Positions 9,634-18,023 of a DNA stretch of 64,000 bases are shown piece after piece. The stretch comes from an uncultured Fidelibacterota bacterium (GTDB lineage: Bacteria > Fidelibacterota > Marinisomatia > Marinisomatales > TCS55), in contig CACMQQ010000001.1 in assembly GCA_902615915.1 (NCBI GenBank), positions 62,001-126,000 of the forward strand, given 5' to 3'. A program made the position numbers and the translations under genes. The notes beneath the pieces are model-generated. The model did not search any database. It saw only the letters and a list, made by a program, of their open reading frames with translations, and was not told where the DNA came from. Numbering within the stretch: position 1 is the stretch's first letter; each line of letters opens with the position of its first letter.

Positions 9634-10731
9634 CTACTTTATTCTTTCTATTCCTGTAGCAAAAATTACTGATCTTTCTTTAGGCTTGATCCAGCCTACT
9701 TTTTTTAAGTGACTATAGGCTCCCCAAACCACTCCGCCTTCGTCGCTTGAATTTATGCTTGTTAAATTATTGAACTCTTCTGTTAATGCCTTTAACCTTT
9801 GTTCATCGATCATGATAGCAATACCCTTACTTTCACGGACAATATTTAAGATCCATGCTCCTCCTAAAGGTCCAGGGACATTTAAACCCAAAGCAACTGT
9901 GTCACTATTTTCCCAAAAATCAGTATCTCTTTGTCTTTCTTGAAATGCCTTGACCACTGGAGCGCAGCCCGTTGATTGTGCTGCAACCATTCTTGGTAAA
10001 GGATCATTGACCCATCCCATTGATTTAATTTCAACAAAGGCCTTCCACATACCGATCAGGCCTGTCCCTCCTCCAGTTTCGTAAACTACTACATCTGGAA
10101 ATCTCCATCCTAATTGTTCGGCAATCTCATAGCCTAGTGTTTTCTTGCCTTCCACTCTAAACGGCTCTTTTAAAGTTGATATATCAAACCAGTCATTAAC
10201 TTTTTTCTTGATCATTGCTTTTCCAGCATCAGAGATGGTTTTACCAGACAGGTAAACATTTTTACTATTTTTTTCAGTGGCTTTTTTATATTCATTCGGA
10301 ATGGTTTCTGGAAGAAACACATGGCACTTAATTCCTGCTTCCTTGCAATATGCTGCAGCTGAAATTCCAGCATTTCCTGCAGAAGGTAGGCATATTTCTT
10401 CTACTCCTTGTGCTTTTGCAAGCGTTACGGCTAAAGACATTCCCCTATCCTTAAATGAGCCTGTAGGATTTACCGTTTCATTTTTAACATATAAATCTGG
10501 CGCTAATTGCTGGAGCGGTGTATACCCTTCTCCAAGGCTAATTATATTATTTACTTTAGGTAGAACTGATCTATATCTCCACAGCGTTTTTTGCGATTCA
10601 TCAACATCAATATCTTTCTTTACTCCTTCCCAATTGTATCGAACTTCTAGTGGTTTACCTATATCGCTAAACGTTATTGGTTTTTTTATATTATTGTATA
10701 TTTTTTTACTATATGAACAAACGAAATACAT
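9634..10731 (-). CDS. thrC: Threonine synthase (PLP-dependent, fold type II)
   Basis: Threonine synthase converts O-phosphohomoserine to threonine with pyridoxal phosphate. The PLP lysine is K94 in NPTGSFKDRG; the phosphate-binding loop is ETGGGTGLIG, and the LPSAGNAGISAAAY segment is characteristic of the family. At 365 residues the length is normal for the shorter, archaeal-like group. That group usually begins with a zinc ribbon (two CxxC pairs) ahead of LEVRY. Here the segment is kept (YFVCSYSKKIY ... GKPLEVRYNW) but three of the four cysteines are gone, so zinc binding is probably lost. The gene stands alone, divergent from the M24 peptidase gene. A related PLP lyase of altered specificity cannot be excluded, but ThrC fits best. 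Confidence 0.82.
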   Translation of the reverse strand: MYFVCSYSKKIYNNIKKPITFSDIGKPLEVRYNWEGVKKDIDVDESQKTLWRYRSVLPKVNNIISLGEGYTPLQQLAPDLYVKNETVNPTGSFKDRGMSLAVTLAKAQGVEEICLPSAGNAGISAAAYCKEAGIKCHVFLPETIPNEYKKATEKNSKNVYLSGKTISDAGKAMIKKKVNDWFDISTLKEPFRVEGKKTLGYEIAEQLGWRFPDVVVYETGGGTGLIGMWKAFVEIKSMGWVNDPLPRMVAAQSTGCAPVVKAFQERQRDTDFWENSDTVALGLNVPGPLGGAWILNIVRESKGIAIMIDEQRLKALTEEFNNLTSINSSDEGGVVWGAYSHLKKVGWIKPKERSVIFATGIERIK

Positions 10732-10789
10732 TTTTTGTTGTTAAATTGAACTAACTGCCTTTTTAAATTTTTGTGTTTAGGAGATTACT

Positions 10790-12136
10790 ATGTTCATAAT
10801 TATCAGACAATTAATTATTGCAGCGCTATTATTTAATTTTATCCATTCTGATGATATAAAATCTAAAATAGTTACTCTTAGAGAGCGAGCACAAATAAAG
10901 GATTCCTTATTAAAAGATAGAATAAATACCGTTTTACCTCAAGTTATGAAGCGCAATAAACTTGATATGTGGATAATCATAGCGCGAGAATATAATGAGG
11001 ACCCCGTTATAAGAACTTTATTGCCTGCGACATGGCTTAATGCAAGACGTAGAACCATTCTTGTTATACATGATCCTGGAAAAAATAAACCTTTAGAAAC
11101 TTATGCTATAGCGCGATATAATGTTGGTGAAATTTTTAAAAAAGCTTGGGATCCTGAAAAACAGCCTGATCAATATCAAGCTCTTGTTGATTTGATAAAA
11201 GAGAAAAATCCCAGAAATATTGGTGTAAATAGAAGTGTGCACTTTGCACAAGCAGATGGATTAAGCGCTACTGAAAATGACCTTTTTTTAAATGCCCTAC
11301 CTAAAAAATATATAAGGCGCTTAGTTGCTGCTGAACGTGTTGCAATAGGCTGGCTCGAGACTAGAAGCCAATTAGATATGCAATATTATCCTATTTTATG
11401 CAAAATTGCACACGATATCATTGCAGAAGGTTTCTCTACAAAAGTCATTACACCTGGCGTTACCACAACGGATGATATTGTTTGGTGGTATCGCGAAAGA
11501 ATTCGCGATCTAAACCTTGTTACCTGGTTTCACCCCTCAGTAGACATCCAACGTAATGACAATCAAAGTTTTGATTTTTTGTCTTCCTTTTCTTCACCTG
11601 AAAAGCCCGACAATGTTGTAAGGCCCGGCGATCTGCTACATGTTGATTTTGGTATCACCTATCTTGGACTCAATACAGACACACAGCAACATGCATATGT
11701 TTTTATGCCTGGTGAAAAAGAAACTCCTATTGAACTAGTTAATGCTTTAAAAGTTGGCAACAGATTGCAAGATATTCTAACCGATCAGTTTAAAACTGGT
11801 CGCACAGGAAATGCTATGCTTTTATCTGCACTTAAACAAGCGAAGAAAGAAGGGATTAAACCGCAGATATATACCCATCCTATTGGATACTATGGACATG
11901 GGTCTGGCCCAACTATTGGCATGTGGGATCAGCAGGACGGTGTTCCCTATAATGGCGACTACCCGTTATATCCTAATACCGCCTATGCAATTGAGCTTAA
12001 CGCAAAAGTATTTATACCCAGCTGGGATAAAGAAATTGCTATAATGCTAGAAGAAGATGCTTTTTTCGATGGAGCAAATTGTGAATATATTGACCCTCGT
12101 CAAACAAAAATGATCGAGATTGATTGGGAAAAGTAA
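10790..12136 (+). CDS. Exported M24-family metallopeptidase (Xaa-Pro aminopeptidase-like)
   Basis: An N-terminal hydrophobic segment (residues 2-19) looks like a signal peptide, so the enzyme is probably periplasmic. Residues 30-170 resemble the creatinase N-domain and the rest is the pita-bread catalytic domain. The two-metal ligand set is visible in order: HVDFGITYLGLNTD (two Asp), THPIGYYGHGSGPTIG (His), AYAIELNAKV (Glu) and IMLEEDAFFD (Glu). Family members remove an N-terminal residue preceding proline or act as dipeptidases. The ATG follows AGGAGATTACT, a good ribosome site. The gene is monocistronic and converges on the asparaginase-like gene with a 3-base gap. Confidence 0.82.
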   Translation: MFIIIRQLIIAALLFNFIHSDDIKSKIVTLRERAQIKDSLLKDRINTVLPQVMKRNKLDMWIIIAREYNEDPVIRTLLPATWLNARRRTILVIHDPGKNKPLETYAIARYNVGEIFKKAWDPEKQPDQYQALVDLIKEKNPRNIGVNRSVHFAQADGLSATENDLFLNALPKKYIRRLVAAERVAIGWLETRSQLDMQYYPILCKIAHDIIAEGFSTKVITPGVTTTDDIVWWYRERIRDLNLVTWFHPSVDIQRNDNQSFDFLSSFSSPEKPDNVVRPGDLLHVDFGITYLGLNTDTQQHAYVFMPGEKETPIELVNALKVGNRLQDILTDQFKTGRTGNAMLLSALKQAKKEGIKPQIYTHPIGYYGHGSGPTIGMWDQQDGVPYNGDYPLYPNTAYAIELNAKVFIPSWDKEIAIMLEEDAFFDGANCEYIDPRQTKMIEIDWEK

Positions 12137-12139
12137 TTT

Positions 12140-12634
12140 TTAAACCTTTTCAAATAATCCAGATTGTATATTTTTCTTTACCTTATTTGCTAGAAAGTAA
12201 TTGCCATTCATTGCAACGTATACGCCATTTTTTAAGCTTTGGACTAAACCTACAGCACATCCCAAATTAAATAAACCATCAGAGCTGCCAAACTTTATTG
12301 GTATCATTGCTCCTGTTAGGATTATACATTTATTTAAATTTTCTTTCATTATTGCTTGGCCTGTCTCTGCTATTGTGTCGGTACCATGTGTAATAATAAT
12401 TTTATTATTTTCATCTTGAGCACAATTATTGACTATTTCTTTTCTCTGTTTGTCACTCATTTCCAAGCTATCAATCAACATTAATGTTTTTATTTCAAAT
12501 TCTATTTTTGCTCTGCTTTGATGCAGCATTTCATGAATTTGAGTTTTTTTGAATGACAAAATTCCATTTATCTCATCATATTCCTTATCGAATGTTCCGC
12601 CTGTTATTAATATGGATATCTTATCACTAATCAT
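12140..12634 (-). CDS. Single-domain asparaginase-like protein
   Basis: The product has the two active-site Thr motifs of type I/II L-asparaginases: ILITGGTFDKEYDE near residue 12 and IITHGTDTIAET near residue 85, followed by LTGAMIPIKFGSSDG. At 164 residues it covers only the N-terminal alpha/beta domain; ordinary asparaginases have about 330 residues with a second domain contributing to the active site. Stand-alone N-domain proteins of this size are known as asparaginase-domain proteins of uncertain activity. I used the ATG at 12634 rather than the TTG at 12637; the gene overlaps the stop of the upstream hypothetical gene by 8 bases, so they are probably co-transcribed. Confidence 0.75.
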   Translation of the reverse strand: MISDKISILITGGTFDKEYDEINGILSFKKTQIHEMLHQSRAKIEFEIKTLMLIDSLEMSDKQRKEIVNNCAQDENNKIIITHGTDTIAETGQAIMKENLNKCIILTGAMIPIKFGSSDGLFNLGCAVGLVQSLKNGVYVAMNGNYFLANKVKKNIQSGLFEKV

Positions 12635-13544
12635 CAATTAAATGGGGCGCATGCAATGCTAAGAGTTTTTTTGCGGTTTTATCACTGCAATTGAGTTTTT
12701 CTGATAATTTCTTCATATTGATTTTATCAATATTTTTAAACTTGCAATCTGAAACATAATCCTCCAACAGACCAGATTCTATTAGATTAATTACTTTCCC
12801 CTCTGTTCTGCTTGAATACCATTTTTTATCTTCTGGATTGGCTCTTATACTATATGTAACATTTATTTTATTAGTCATTTTATCCAATGCATATACAACT
12901 GGGTTCTTGCTAGGAGATTTGACTTTCAAATAATCAAATAAAGATGGTGTATCCTCAATGCTTATTCCTGAAGACATAAACCAATCCTCATACTCCAAAA
13001 TAGGTTGATAAAGCGTATTTTGTGGCACTAACTGTTTCCCACCAGATAATTTGGTTAAATAATCATATATTGTTTTATTGAGACAGATTACAAAATCAGT
13101 ATTTTTTAATGCTGAAGCAGCATTATACATCTTCTTGTCATTAATTATCCTTATTAATGATGATTCATTTCTATTAAATGGATTTCGATCGGACTCAATG
13201 ATAGGCCTACTCAGTCTAATCTTTATAGCCCACTTCTTTACATGATCAATAACTTTATAGGAATTGTTTTTTACTGATTGTAATGATCTGTTAAAGTAAT
13301 CAATTCTGCCATTTATATAATCAATAGACTGTAATCTAGTGTCTTCATTTTTTACATTAAAATTTCTATAAAATATCTGTTTTTGCTTGGGATCATAAAA
13401 TTCAACTTTGTTGCTAGTGTAGTAACCAAACGCTTTATCAATTGGTAATAAATATCTTAATAATGATCTTGGCGTATTTCTATTTTTGGCCTGATTATCA
13501 TCAACCATTTGTGATATGATTTTATATATATAATCTTGATTCAT
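12627..13544 (-). CDS. Hypothetical protein, possible C-terminal helix-turn-helix
   Basis: I do not recognise this 305-residue protein. It is rich in basic and aromatic residues, has no signal peptide or membrane segment, and ends in a helical segment (INMKKLSEKLNCSDKTAKKL) that could be a helix-turn-helix. The central region carries LVPQNTLYQPILEYEDWF and SLFDYLKVKSP, with no catalytic motif I can name. It starts beside a 1 kb gene-free AT-rich stretch that contains direct repeats, and it overlaps the asparaginase-like gene downstream. A DNA-binding role is possible but unproven. Confidence 0.6.
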   Translation of the reverse strand: MNQDYIYKIISQMVDDNQAKNRNTPRSLLRYLLPIDKAFGYYTSNKVEFYDPKQKQIFYRNFNVKNEDTRLQSIDYINGRIDYFNRSLQSVKNNSYKVIDHVKKWAIKIRLSRPIIESDRNPFNRNESSLIRIINDKKMYNAASALKNTDFVICLNKTIYDYLTKLSGGKQLVPQNTLYQPILEYEDWFMSSGISIEDTPSLFDYLKVKSPSKNPVVYALDKMTNKINVTYSIRANPEDKKWYSSRTEGKVINLIESGLLEDYVSDCKFKNIDKINMKKLSEKLNCSDKTAKKLLALHAPHLIDD

Positions 13545-13562
13545 AATTTTTTTTATAATGAA

Positions 13563-13609
13563 AAATCGGAAATAAATATAAACACGAGGATATTAAATCG
13601 GAAATAAAT
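13563..13609. repeat. Pair of 15-bp direct repeats (iteron-like)
   Basis: AAATCGGAAATAAAT occurs at 13563-13577 and again at 13595-13609, exactly 32 bases apart (about three helical turns), just upstream of the hypothetical gene starting at 13544. The spacing on one helix face suggests a protein-binding site, possibly autoregulatory. This is seen directly; the function is inferred. Confidence 0.5.
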
Positions 13610-14176
13610 TCGGATTATAGATATATATCGGTAAGTAAGATATTTTAAATTTTATCAATGTTTCAAGAAATAAAAATTAATATAGATAAATTATTTAATA
13701 AATTTGCTGTAATTAAATAAAATAAAACCTAAAAAATTTAATAATAGTATTATGTAGTTAAAGATCTATTTGCTTGTATAAAAACCATAAATGACTCCAG
13801 ATGCTATATGCATAAAGGGTTATGGATTACACTGAAATGAAGCGATTTTTTAATTGTAATTAAAATAAAAACAAATAGTCGCTAACCTAAAAAAATGATT
13901 AAAAAACAAAAAAAGCGCTAAAAAATATTTTTGCATAAATATGTTACAATTTTATTTTGATAATTGAATAAATAAGTCCAAAATAAAATTTTTTGACAGC
14001 TATTTTTATTAAAAAATTTGATAAAATATTATTTTAAAAGATTAGATAATATATTACTATCAAATTATTACATGGGACTTGAATTGCAATTCCATAATTG
14101 TATCATGGTTAATTTCATTTTCTGTACGTTTAGTGTAAATCTCAAAATTACGCAAATTTTCTCATTATTTTATACA

Positions 14177-14207
14177 TTATGTATAATTACTATATTATTA
14201 TACATAA
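14177..14207. repeat. Perfect 11-bp inverted repeat TTATGTATAAT/ATTATACATAA
   Basis: Two 11-base arms separated by TACTATATT form a perfect dyad that is very AT-rich, so it would be a weak hairpin but a plausible operator. Single copies of the same 11-mer occur at 14266-14276, 38480-38490 and 38502-38512, all in gene-free DNA. Confidence 0.5.
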
Positions 14208-14600
14208 ATTATAATTTTAGTACCTAATTATAAACAGAATATATTTTATAATTATTGTTAATAAGTTATGTATAATTTTTTTGGATTAATTGACTATTTA
14301 AAATAGATTTAAAGTTTTTTCTCCTCATTAAATCAGGTAATATAATTTTACAATTTATATTCATAATTTTTTAATATTACATATTTTTATGTAAAGCTAA
14401 TAGTTAATAATTTGTACAGTCACTAATATTCAAAAAAAAATTAATTTTCATTTTTTAAGATATGTGTTCATCCGGGACCTCTTTGCTTAAGTCTATTTGA
14501 AGCAATTTCTTATAATAACAATAAATAATTCGTATAAAATTTTGTCATTATTTAACACATGTTTTTTTGATAGTATCGTAAAAACTTTGTAACTTTCTAT

Positions 14601-15053
14601 GTGCAAAACCTCGTCCACAGATTATCTGATCCTAGAGACCCCTCTTATCCATTTTCTGATACCTATATCTGCTCAAAATGCAATGAACGTTTACAAGTAG
14701 ATGACACACATTGTACCGTATGTAATTTGGGTATACATGGAATGGTTAAACCTATAATTGCTAAGAAAAGATCTAAAAAAGCTGATGAACAGTTAAATGA
14801 ACAAGATGAGGTAAACAAAAAATTAAAACAATCTGTTAATATTGATAGCAATGTTGATGATTTAGATACAACTGCTAAAAACAAAAACAATGAAATAACT
14901 GTTGACCCTATAGAGATTCCCCTTGATGGAACATTTAAAGAGATTTTGTTTTTATCATTACTATTGCTACTTTTACTAGCAATTGTAATAGGTTATGATA
15001 TTAATAATACTATTGTTAAAGCATTAATAGATGATCCAATATTAACAAAATGA
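14601..15053 (+). CDS. Zinc-ribbon protein with C-terminal membrane segment
   Basis: The N-terminal 45 residues hold a zinc ribbon with two CxxC knuckles (YICSKCNERL and HCTVCNLGIH). A charged, probably disordered linker (residues 55-105) follows, then one strongly hydrophobic helix (ILFLSLLLLLLLAIVIGY) near the C-terminus. The predicted topology is a cytoplasmic zinc ribbon anchored in the inner membrane by its tail. The start is GTG; the ATG two bases upstream is in another frame. This is the first gene of the nine-gene envelope cluster and overlaps the next gene by 4 bases (ATGA), so it likely belongs to the same complex. I know no named family for it. Confidence 0.7.
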   Translation: MQNLVHRLSDPRDPSYPFSDTYICSKCNERLQVDDTHCTVCNLGIHGMVKPIIAKKRSKKADEQLNEQDEVNKKLKQSVNIDSNVDDLDTTAKNKNNEITVDPIEIPLDGTFKEILFLSLLLLLLLAIVIGYDINNTIVKALIDDPILTK

Positions 15054-15787
15054 AAATCTTATTAAAGATGACTTTATTAGTTGCTATTTTATTTGGTATA
15101 TATAATGTCGCCTTAGAATCATTAAGATTTTCACGTGACCAGGTTAGAATACTCAATGCCAAAGCTTTATCAAAAAGCTTGCAATTCTACTATCTTCAAC
15201 AAGGCACCTATCCACCATCAGGGCTAAATGAAAACGTCTGCTACTATTTATACAACAGAAAATTAATAAATAAACCCATGAGAGATCCTGCCTACATGAG
15301 CAATGTCATTTTCTTAGAGAAAAATTTATATTTAGTTAAAAAATTCTTTCGTGATTTTTCAGAGCTGTTTAATACTGAAAAACTCAAAAAGGATTATTCA
15401 ACTATAAGAAATGCTGTTGTGACAGAGCTAAATGAAATTCGTTCTAATGTAGATTCTGAAATTGAATTCTTTAATAAAGATTTTAATCTGATCTTAGATG
15501 ATGATAAGAAAGCTTCTCCGCAGCCATTGGTAAGCTTTGAAAGGATTATAGATAACGAAGGTATCCCTATAGAATGCTCTATAAACTATGTATCTGATAA
15601 TATAAATAACCATTTTGAAATAAGTATTTATTTGGAAAGTAAATTTTCTAAAGATAGGATGAAGTGGGATGGTGGAGATGATCCTCAAAGATATGAAATA
15701 GGAAATTATCTTAAACTAAATACATCCTCTATGGTAATTGATGGCAACTTAACGGCTAATTCAAATAATATATCTATGATTCAATAA
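15050..15787 (+). CDS. Pseudopilin-like membrane-anchored protein
   Basis: A single N-terminal hydrophobic helix (residues 5-22) is followed by RDQVRILNAKALSKSLQFYY and GTYPPSG, which resembles the helix-to-head transition of GspG/type IV pseudopilins (small residues, paired aromatics, then YP). There is no obvious prepilin peptidase site (G followed by F/M-x-x-x-E), so the helix may stay uncleaved. At 245 residues it is longer than a normal pseudopilin; the rest has a helical stretch (residues 95-150) and a beta-rich C-terminal domain. Translational coupling to the zinc-ribbon gene and proximity to PilN/PilO-like genes support a role in a pilus-like platform. The assignment is by pattern only. 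Confidence 0.55.
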   Translation: MKILLKMTLLVAILFGIYNVALESLRFSRDQVRILNAKALSKSLQFYYLQQGTYPPSGLNENVCYYLYNRKLINKPMRDPAYMSNVIFLEKNLYLVKKFFRDFSELFNTEKLKKDYSTIRNAVVTELNEIRSNVDSEIEFFNKDFNLILDDDKKASPQPLVSFERIIDNEGIPIECSINYVSDNINNHFEISIYLESKFSKDRMKWDGGDDPQRYEIGNYLKLNTSSMVIDGNLTANSNNISMIQ

Positions 15788-15793
15788 ATATCA

Positions 15794-16609
15794 ATGACGG
15801 CAAATAAAACAAATATTATTACTCTGATATGTAACAAAGGGGGTGTTGGAAGATCTACCACTGCCATTAATTATGCATGGAGCTTAGCAATTAAAGATAA
15901 AAAAGTTTTGGTTTGTGATTTAGATGCTCAAGCCAATGCTTCTTCAACTCTTGCGTTAGATTACGGAACAGATGTAGTTGACAGAGGTAAGAACATGACC
16001 AATCTTCTTAAATCGTCAGGAGAAGGAGCCTTAGACTTTATCGTTGATACTCGAAATGAAAATATAAAACTATTAGCGTCTACTTTAGTTCTTGACAGTA
16101 CTGAAGGTGAGGTAAAATCATTCTTAGACCTAAACATTTTTAAGCTATTTGATCACATGTTCAACAATAAGCTAAAAGAAGAATTCGATTATATTATATT
16201 TGATACTCCACCATTAAAATCTTCTGTTCTTACGCTTAATGCACTCTTGATTAGTAACTGGTATTGGTACATACTTAGCGCTGAGGATCAATGGTCTTTT
16301 GATGCGAGGATAGTAACTGAAAAAATCATGAAAGATGTTAGAAAGCTAAACAGAAAGATCAAGCCTCTTCCGGTTCTATTGACGAAGTATATCAGCAGCT
16401 CTAGTCAATCCGTTCAAATGAAAAAAGCAGCCTTAAAAGCATTCAAATCAAGTATAGTAAAAACAACAATAACCTATTCGACTGTTGTCGCTAAATCACA
16501 CAGCAAAAGACAATCGATTCATGAGAGCTCTCCAAACCATCAGATTGCTCAAGAATACGATAAGGTTGCTGAGTCTATTTCAAATTTCATTAACAAAAAG
16601 AAGAAGTAA
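15794..16609 (+). CDS. ParA/MinD-type ATPase with altered Walker A motif
   Basis: This is a deviant-Walker ATPase of the ParA/MinD/Soj family. The N-terminus is IITLICNKGGVGRSTTAINY, followed by VLVCDLDAQANASSTL (switch I/Walker A') and YIIFDTPPL (Walker B). The signature lysine K15 is kept, but the usual P-loop lysine of GK[ST]T is Arg20, which would be expected to weaken ATP hydrolysis. No partner ParB gene is present. The gene sits 6 bases after the pseudopilin-like gene and before PilN/PilO-like genes, so it probably positions or regulates the envelope machine, as ParA-like proteins do for some pili, flagella and chemosensory arrays. The length (271 residues) is normal. Confidence 0.8.
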   Translation: MTANKTNIITLICNKGGVGRSTTAINYAWSLAIKDKKVLVCDLDAQANASSTLALDYGTDVVDRGKNMTNLLKSSGEGALDFIVDTRNENIKLLASTLVLDSTEGEVKSFLDLNIFKLFDHMFNNKLKEEFDYIIFDTPPLKSSVLTLNALLISNWYWYILSAEDQWSFDARIVTEKIMKDVRKLNRKIKPLPVLLTKYISSSSQSVQMKKAALKAFKSSIVKTTITYSTVVAKSHSKRQSIHESSPNHQIAQEYDKVAESISNFINKKKK

Positions 16610-16643
16610 ATCAATTTTTTTAATATGAGAACATTTAAGAAAT

Positions 16644-18023
16644 ATGCCTAAAGCAAAAGATAAAGGATTTGTTGATCTACACTCTATCCATTCTAAGCTG
16701 GCTGATGGCTATAAAATTTATGAAAATGATATCGATGACGAGAGTGATAATATCAGAGATTTTAAGAGCGTTTCTGAGTCAATTGAAAAACTTGAACTAA
16801 TTGTTGACGATGGTAAGGAGCTAGCAGACAAGGATATTAACTATAAGGAATATCTTAACCTTGTAAAGCGTAATATTGAAAAGCAAAAGTTCCAGCTGTT
16901 CAGACTAAAGCTTACCACTTCACATTCAACCATAATAAATCACCTTTCAAAATTAGATGATGCATCATCATCTAATGACTTTATTCAACTAGAAAGATAT
17001 ATAAAAAGATTTGATATGAGACTCAAGGACTTAACTATCGAATCCAAGATATCAGCAAATCACAGAGAACTGTGGAACGAGTATAAAAAGAACATTAAAT
17101 GGTACTACCAAGAACTTCAAATAAAGAAGATTCAAAAATCTGTGAATGCAAACAAAGGAAGGATTAATACTACTATTTCAGAGCTTGATAACGCAATTAG
17201 CATAGCCAATGACTCACTTGGTGACAACGATGTTCTAATGAGCGAAAAATTAGTAGAAAAATTGATATTCGTTATAAGCCAGTCAGAAGTAACTGCTCAA
17301 AGAGATGCTCAATTCAATGAGTTTATCAGTAAGAAACAAAAGGAGGTCGATGATTATCATCAAAAGATAGATGATATAAAATTGAAGATAGAGATTAATC
17401 GTCACAAAAAGATCATTGAAGAAAACAAACCCTTTGTTTTACAGGGAATGAGCGAAATCCAGGCCAATACAAATAAAGAATTTCAAATTAATCTAGAAAA
17501 TGAATATGAACTATCAGTTGATGATATTGAAGAAAAATCAATTGGGAAAGGATTTTCAGTCTCAAAAACAATTGCTGAAGTAATCTTTTACACAACTTTG
17601 ACTATTTCAGCCATTTACTATACCTCTACTAATTATATCAATCTAAGAGAATTAACCTTAAAACTACCTGATAAAGAAGAGTCGATGCGACTTTTAAAAG
17701 GCAATGCCTACGGTGAACAAATTGAAAATGCTTTAAATTATGACAAATTCTATGCTGACAAAGGTATTGAGGTAATTAAAACTTTATCGCGCATTACTCC
17801 AGTCTTAATATCTATAAATGAAATTGATTTTAATCAAGAAGAGAGTGGTCCTTTTATTATGAGACTTAATGGATATGTAAACACTGTAGGCTCTTCTGGT
17901 AGACTAATTCTTAATAATTATTTAAAACGCCTCAGTGGCGAAAGAATAATCGAAGAAGTTGTTTTGGTTAATCAGAGAGTAGCTAATAACACAATAATAT
18001 TTAACATTGATATAATACTATGA
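16644..18023 (+). CDS. PilN-like inner-membrane protein with long cytoplasmic coiled-coil domain
   Basis: Residues 1-300 are charged and helical, with heptad-like stretches (for example ISKKQKEVDDYHQKIDDIKL), and should be cytoplasmic. One membrane helix lies at about residues 308-328 (TIAEVIFYTTLTISAIYYTS). The C-terminal 130 residues match a PilN/GspL-type periplasmic domain: an ITPVLISINEIDF strand, FIMRLNGYV, and RLILNNYLKRLSGERIIEEV. Ordinary PilN has only about 20 cytoplasmic residues, so the 300-residue N-terminal extension is unusual; it could be the docking site for the adjacent ParA-like ATPase in place of PilM. The gene overlaps the PilO-like gene by 4 bases (ATGA). Confidence 0.65.
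   Translation: MPKAKDKGFVDLHSIHSKLADGYKIYENDIDDESDNIRDFKSVSESIEKLELIVDDGKELADKDINYKEYLNLVKRNIEKQKFQLFRLKLTTSHSTIINHLSKLDDASSSNDFIQLERYIKRFDMRLKDLTIESKISANHRELWNEYKKNIKWYYQELQIKKIQKSVNANKGRINTTISELDNAISIANDSLGDNDVLMSEKLVEKLIFVISQSEVTAQRDAQFNEFISKKQKEVDDYHQKIDDIKLKIEINRHKKIIEENKPFVLQGMSEIQANTNKEFQINLENEYELSVDDIEEKSIGKGFSVSKTIAEVIFYTTLTISAIYYTSTNYINLRELTLKLPDKEESMRLLKGNAYGEQIENALNYDKFYADKGIEVIKTLSRITPVLISINEIDFNQEESGPFIMRLNGYVNTVGSSGRLILNNYLKRLSGERIIEEVVLVNQRVANNTIIFNIDIIL

Larger units (their letters stand above)
13545..14600. other. Gene-free, very AT-rich intergenic region with repeats
   Basis: No convincing coding sequence is seen here. Two 15-bp direct repeats reading AAATCGGAAATAAAT lie at 13563 and 13595, spaced 32 bases apart. 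An 11-bp perfect inverted repeat (TTATGTATAAT, 9-base spacer, ATTATACATAA) occupies 14177-14207, and another TTATGTATAAT lies at 14266. The region separates the leftward hypothetical gene from the rightward envelope-machine cluster, so it should hold divergent promoters. The same 11-mer recurs in the other large gene-free stretch at 37592-38533. Confidence 0.6.

Noticed and set aside
10277-10744. A 155-codon rightward frame
   Set aside because: It lies antisense within the threonine synthase gene, whose motifs are unmistakable.
14018-14227. A 69-codon rightward frame in the gene-free region
   Set aside because: It is almost pure Ile/Phe/Tyr/Leu/Asn from AT-rich DNA, spans the inverted repeat and has no ribosome site.
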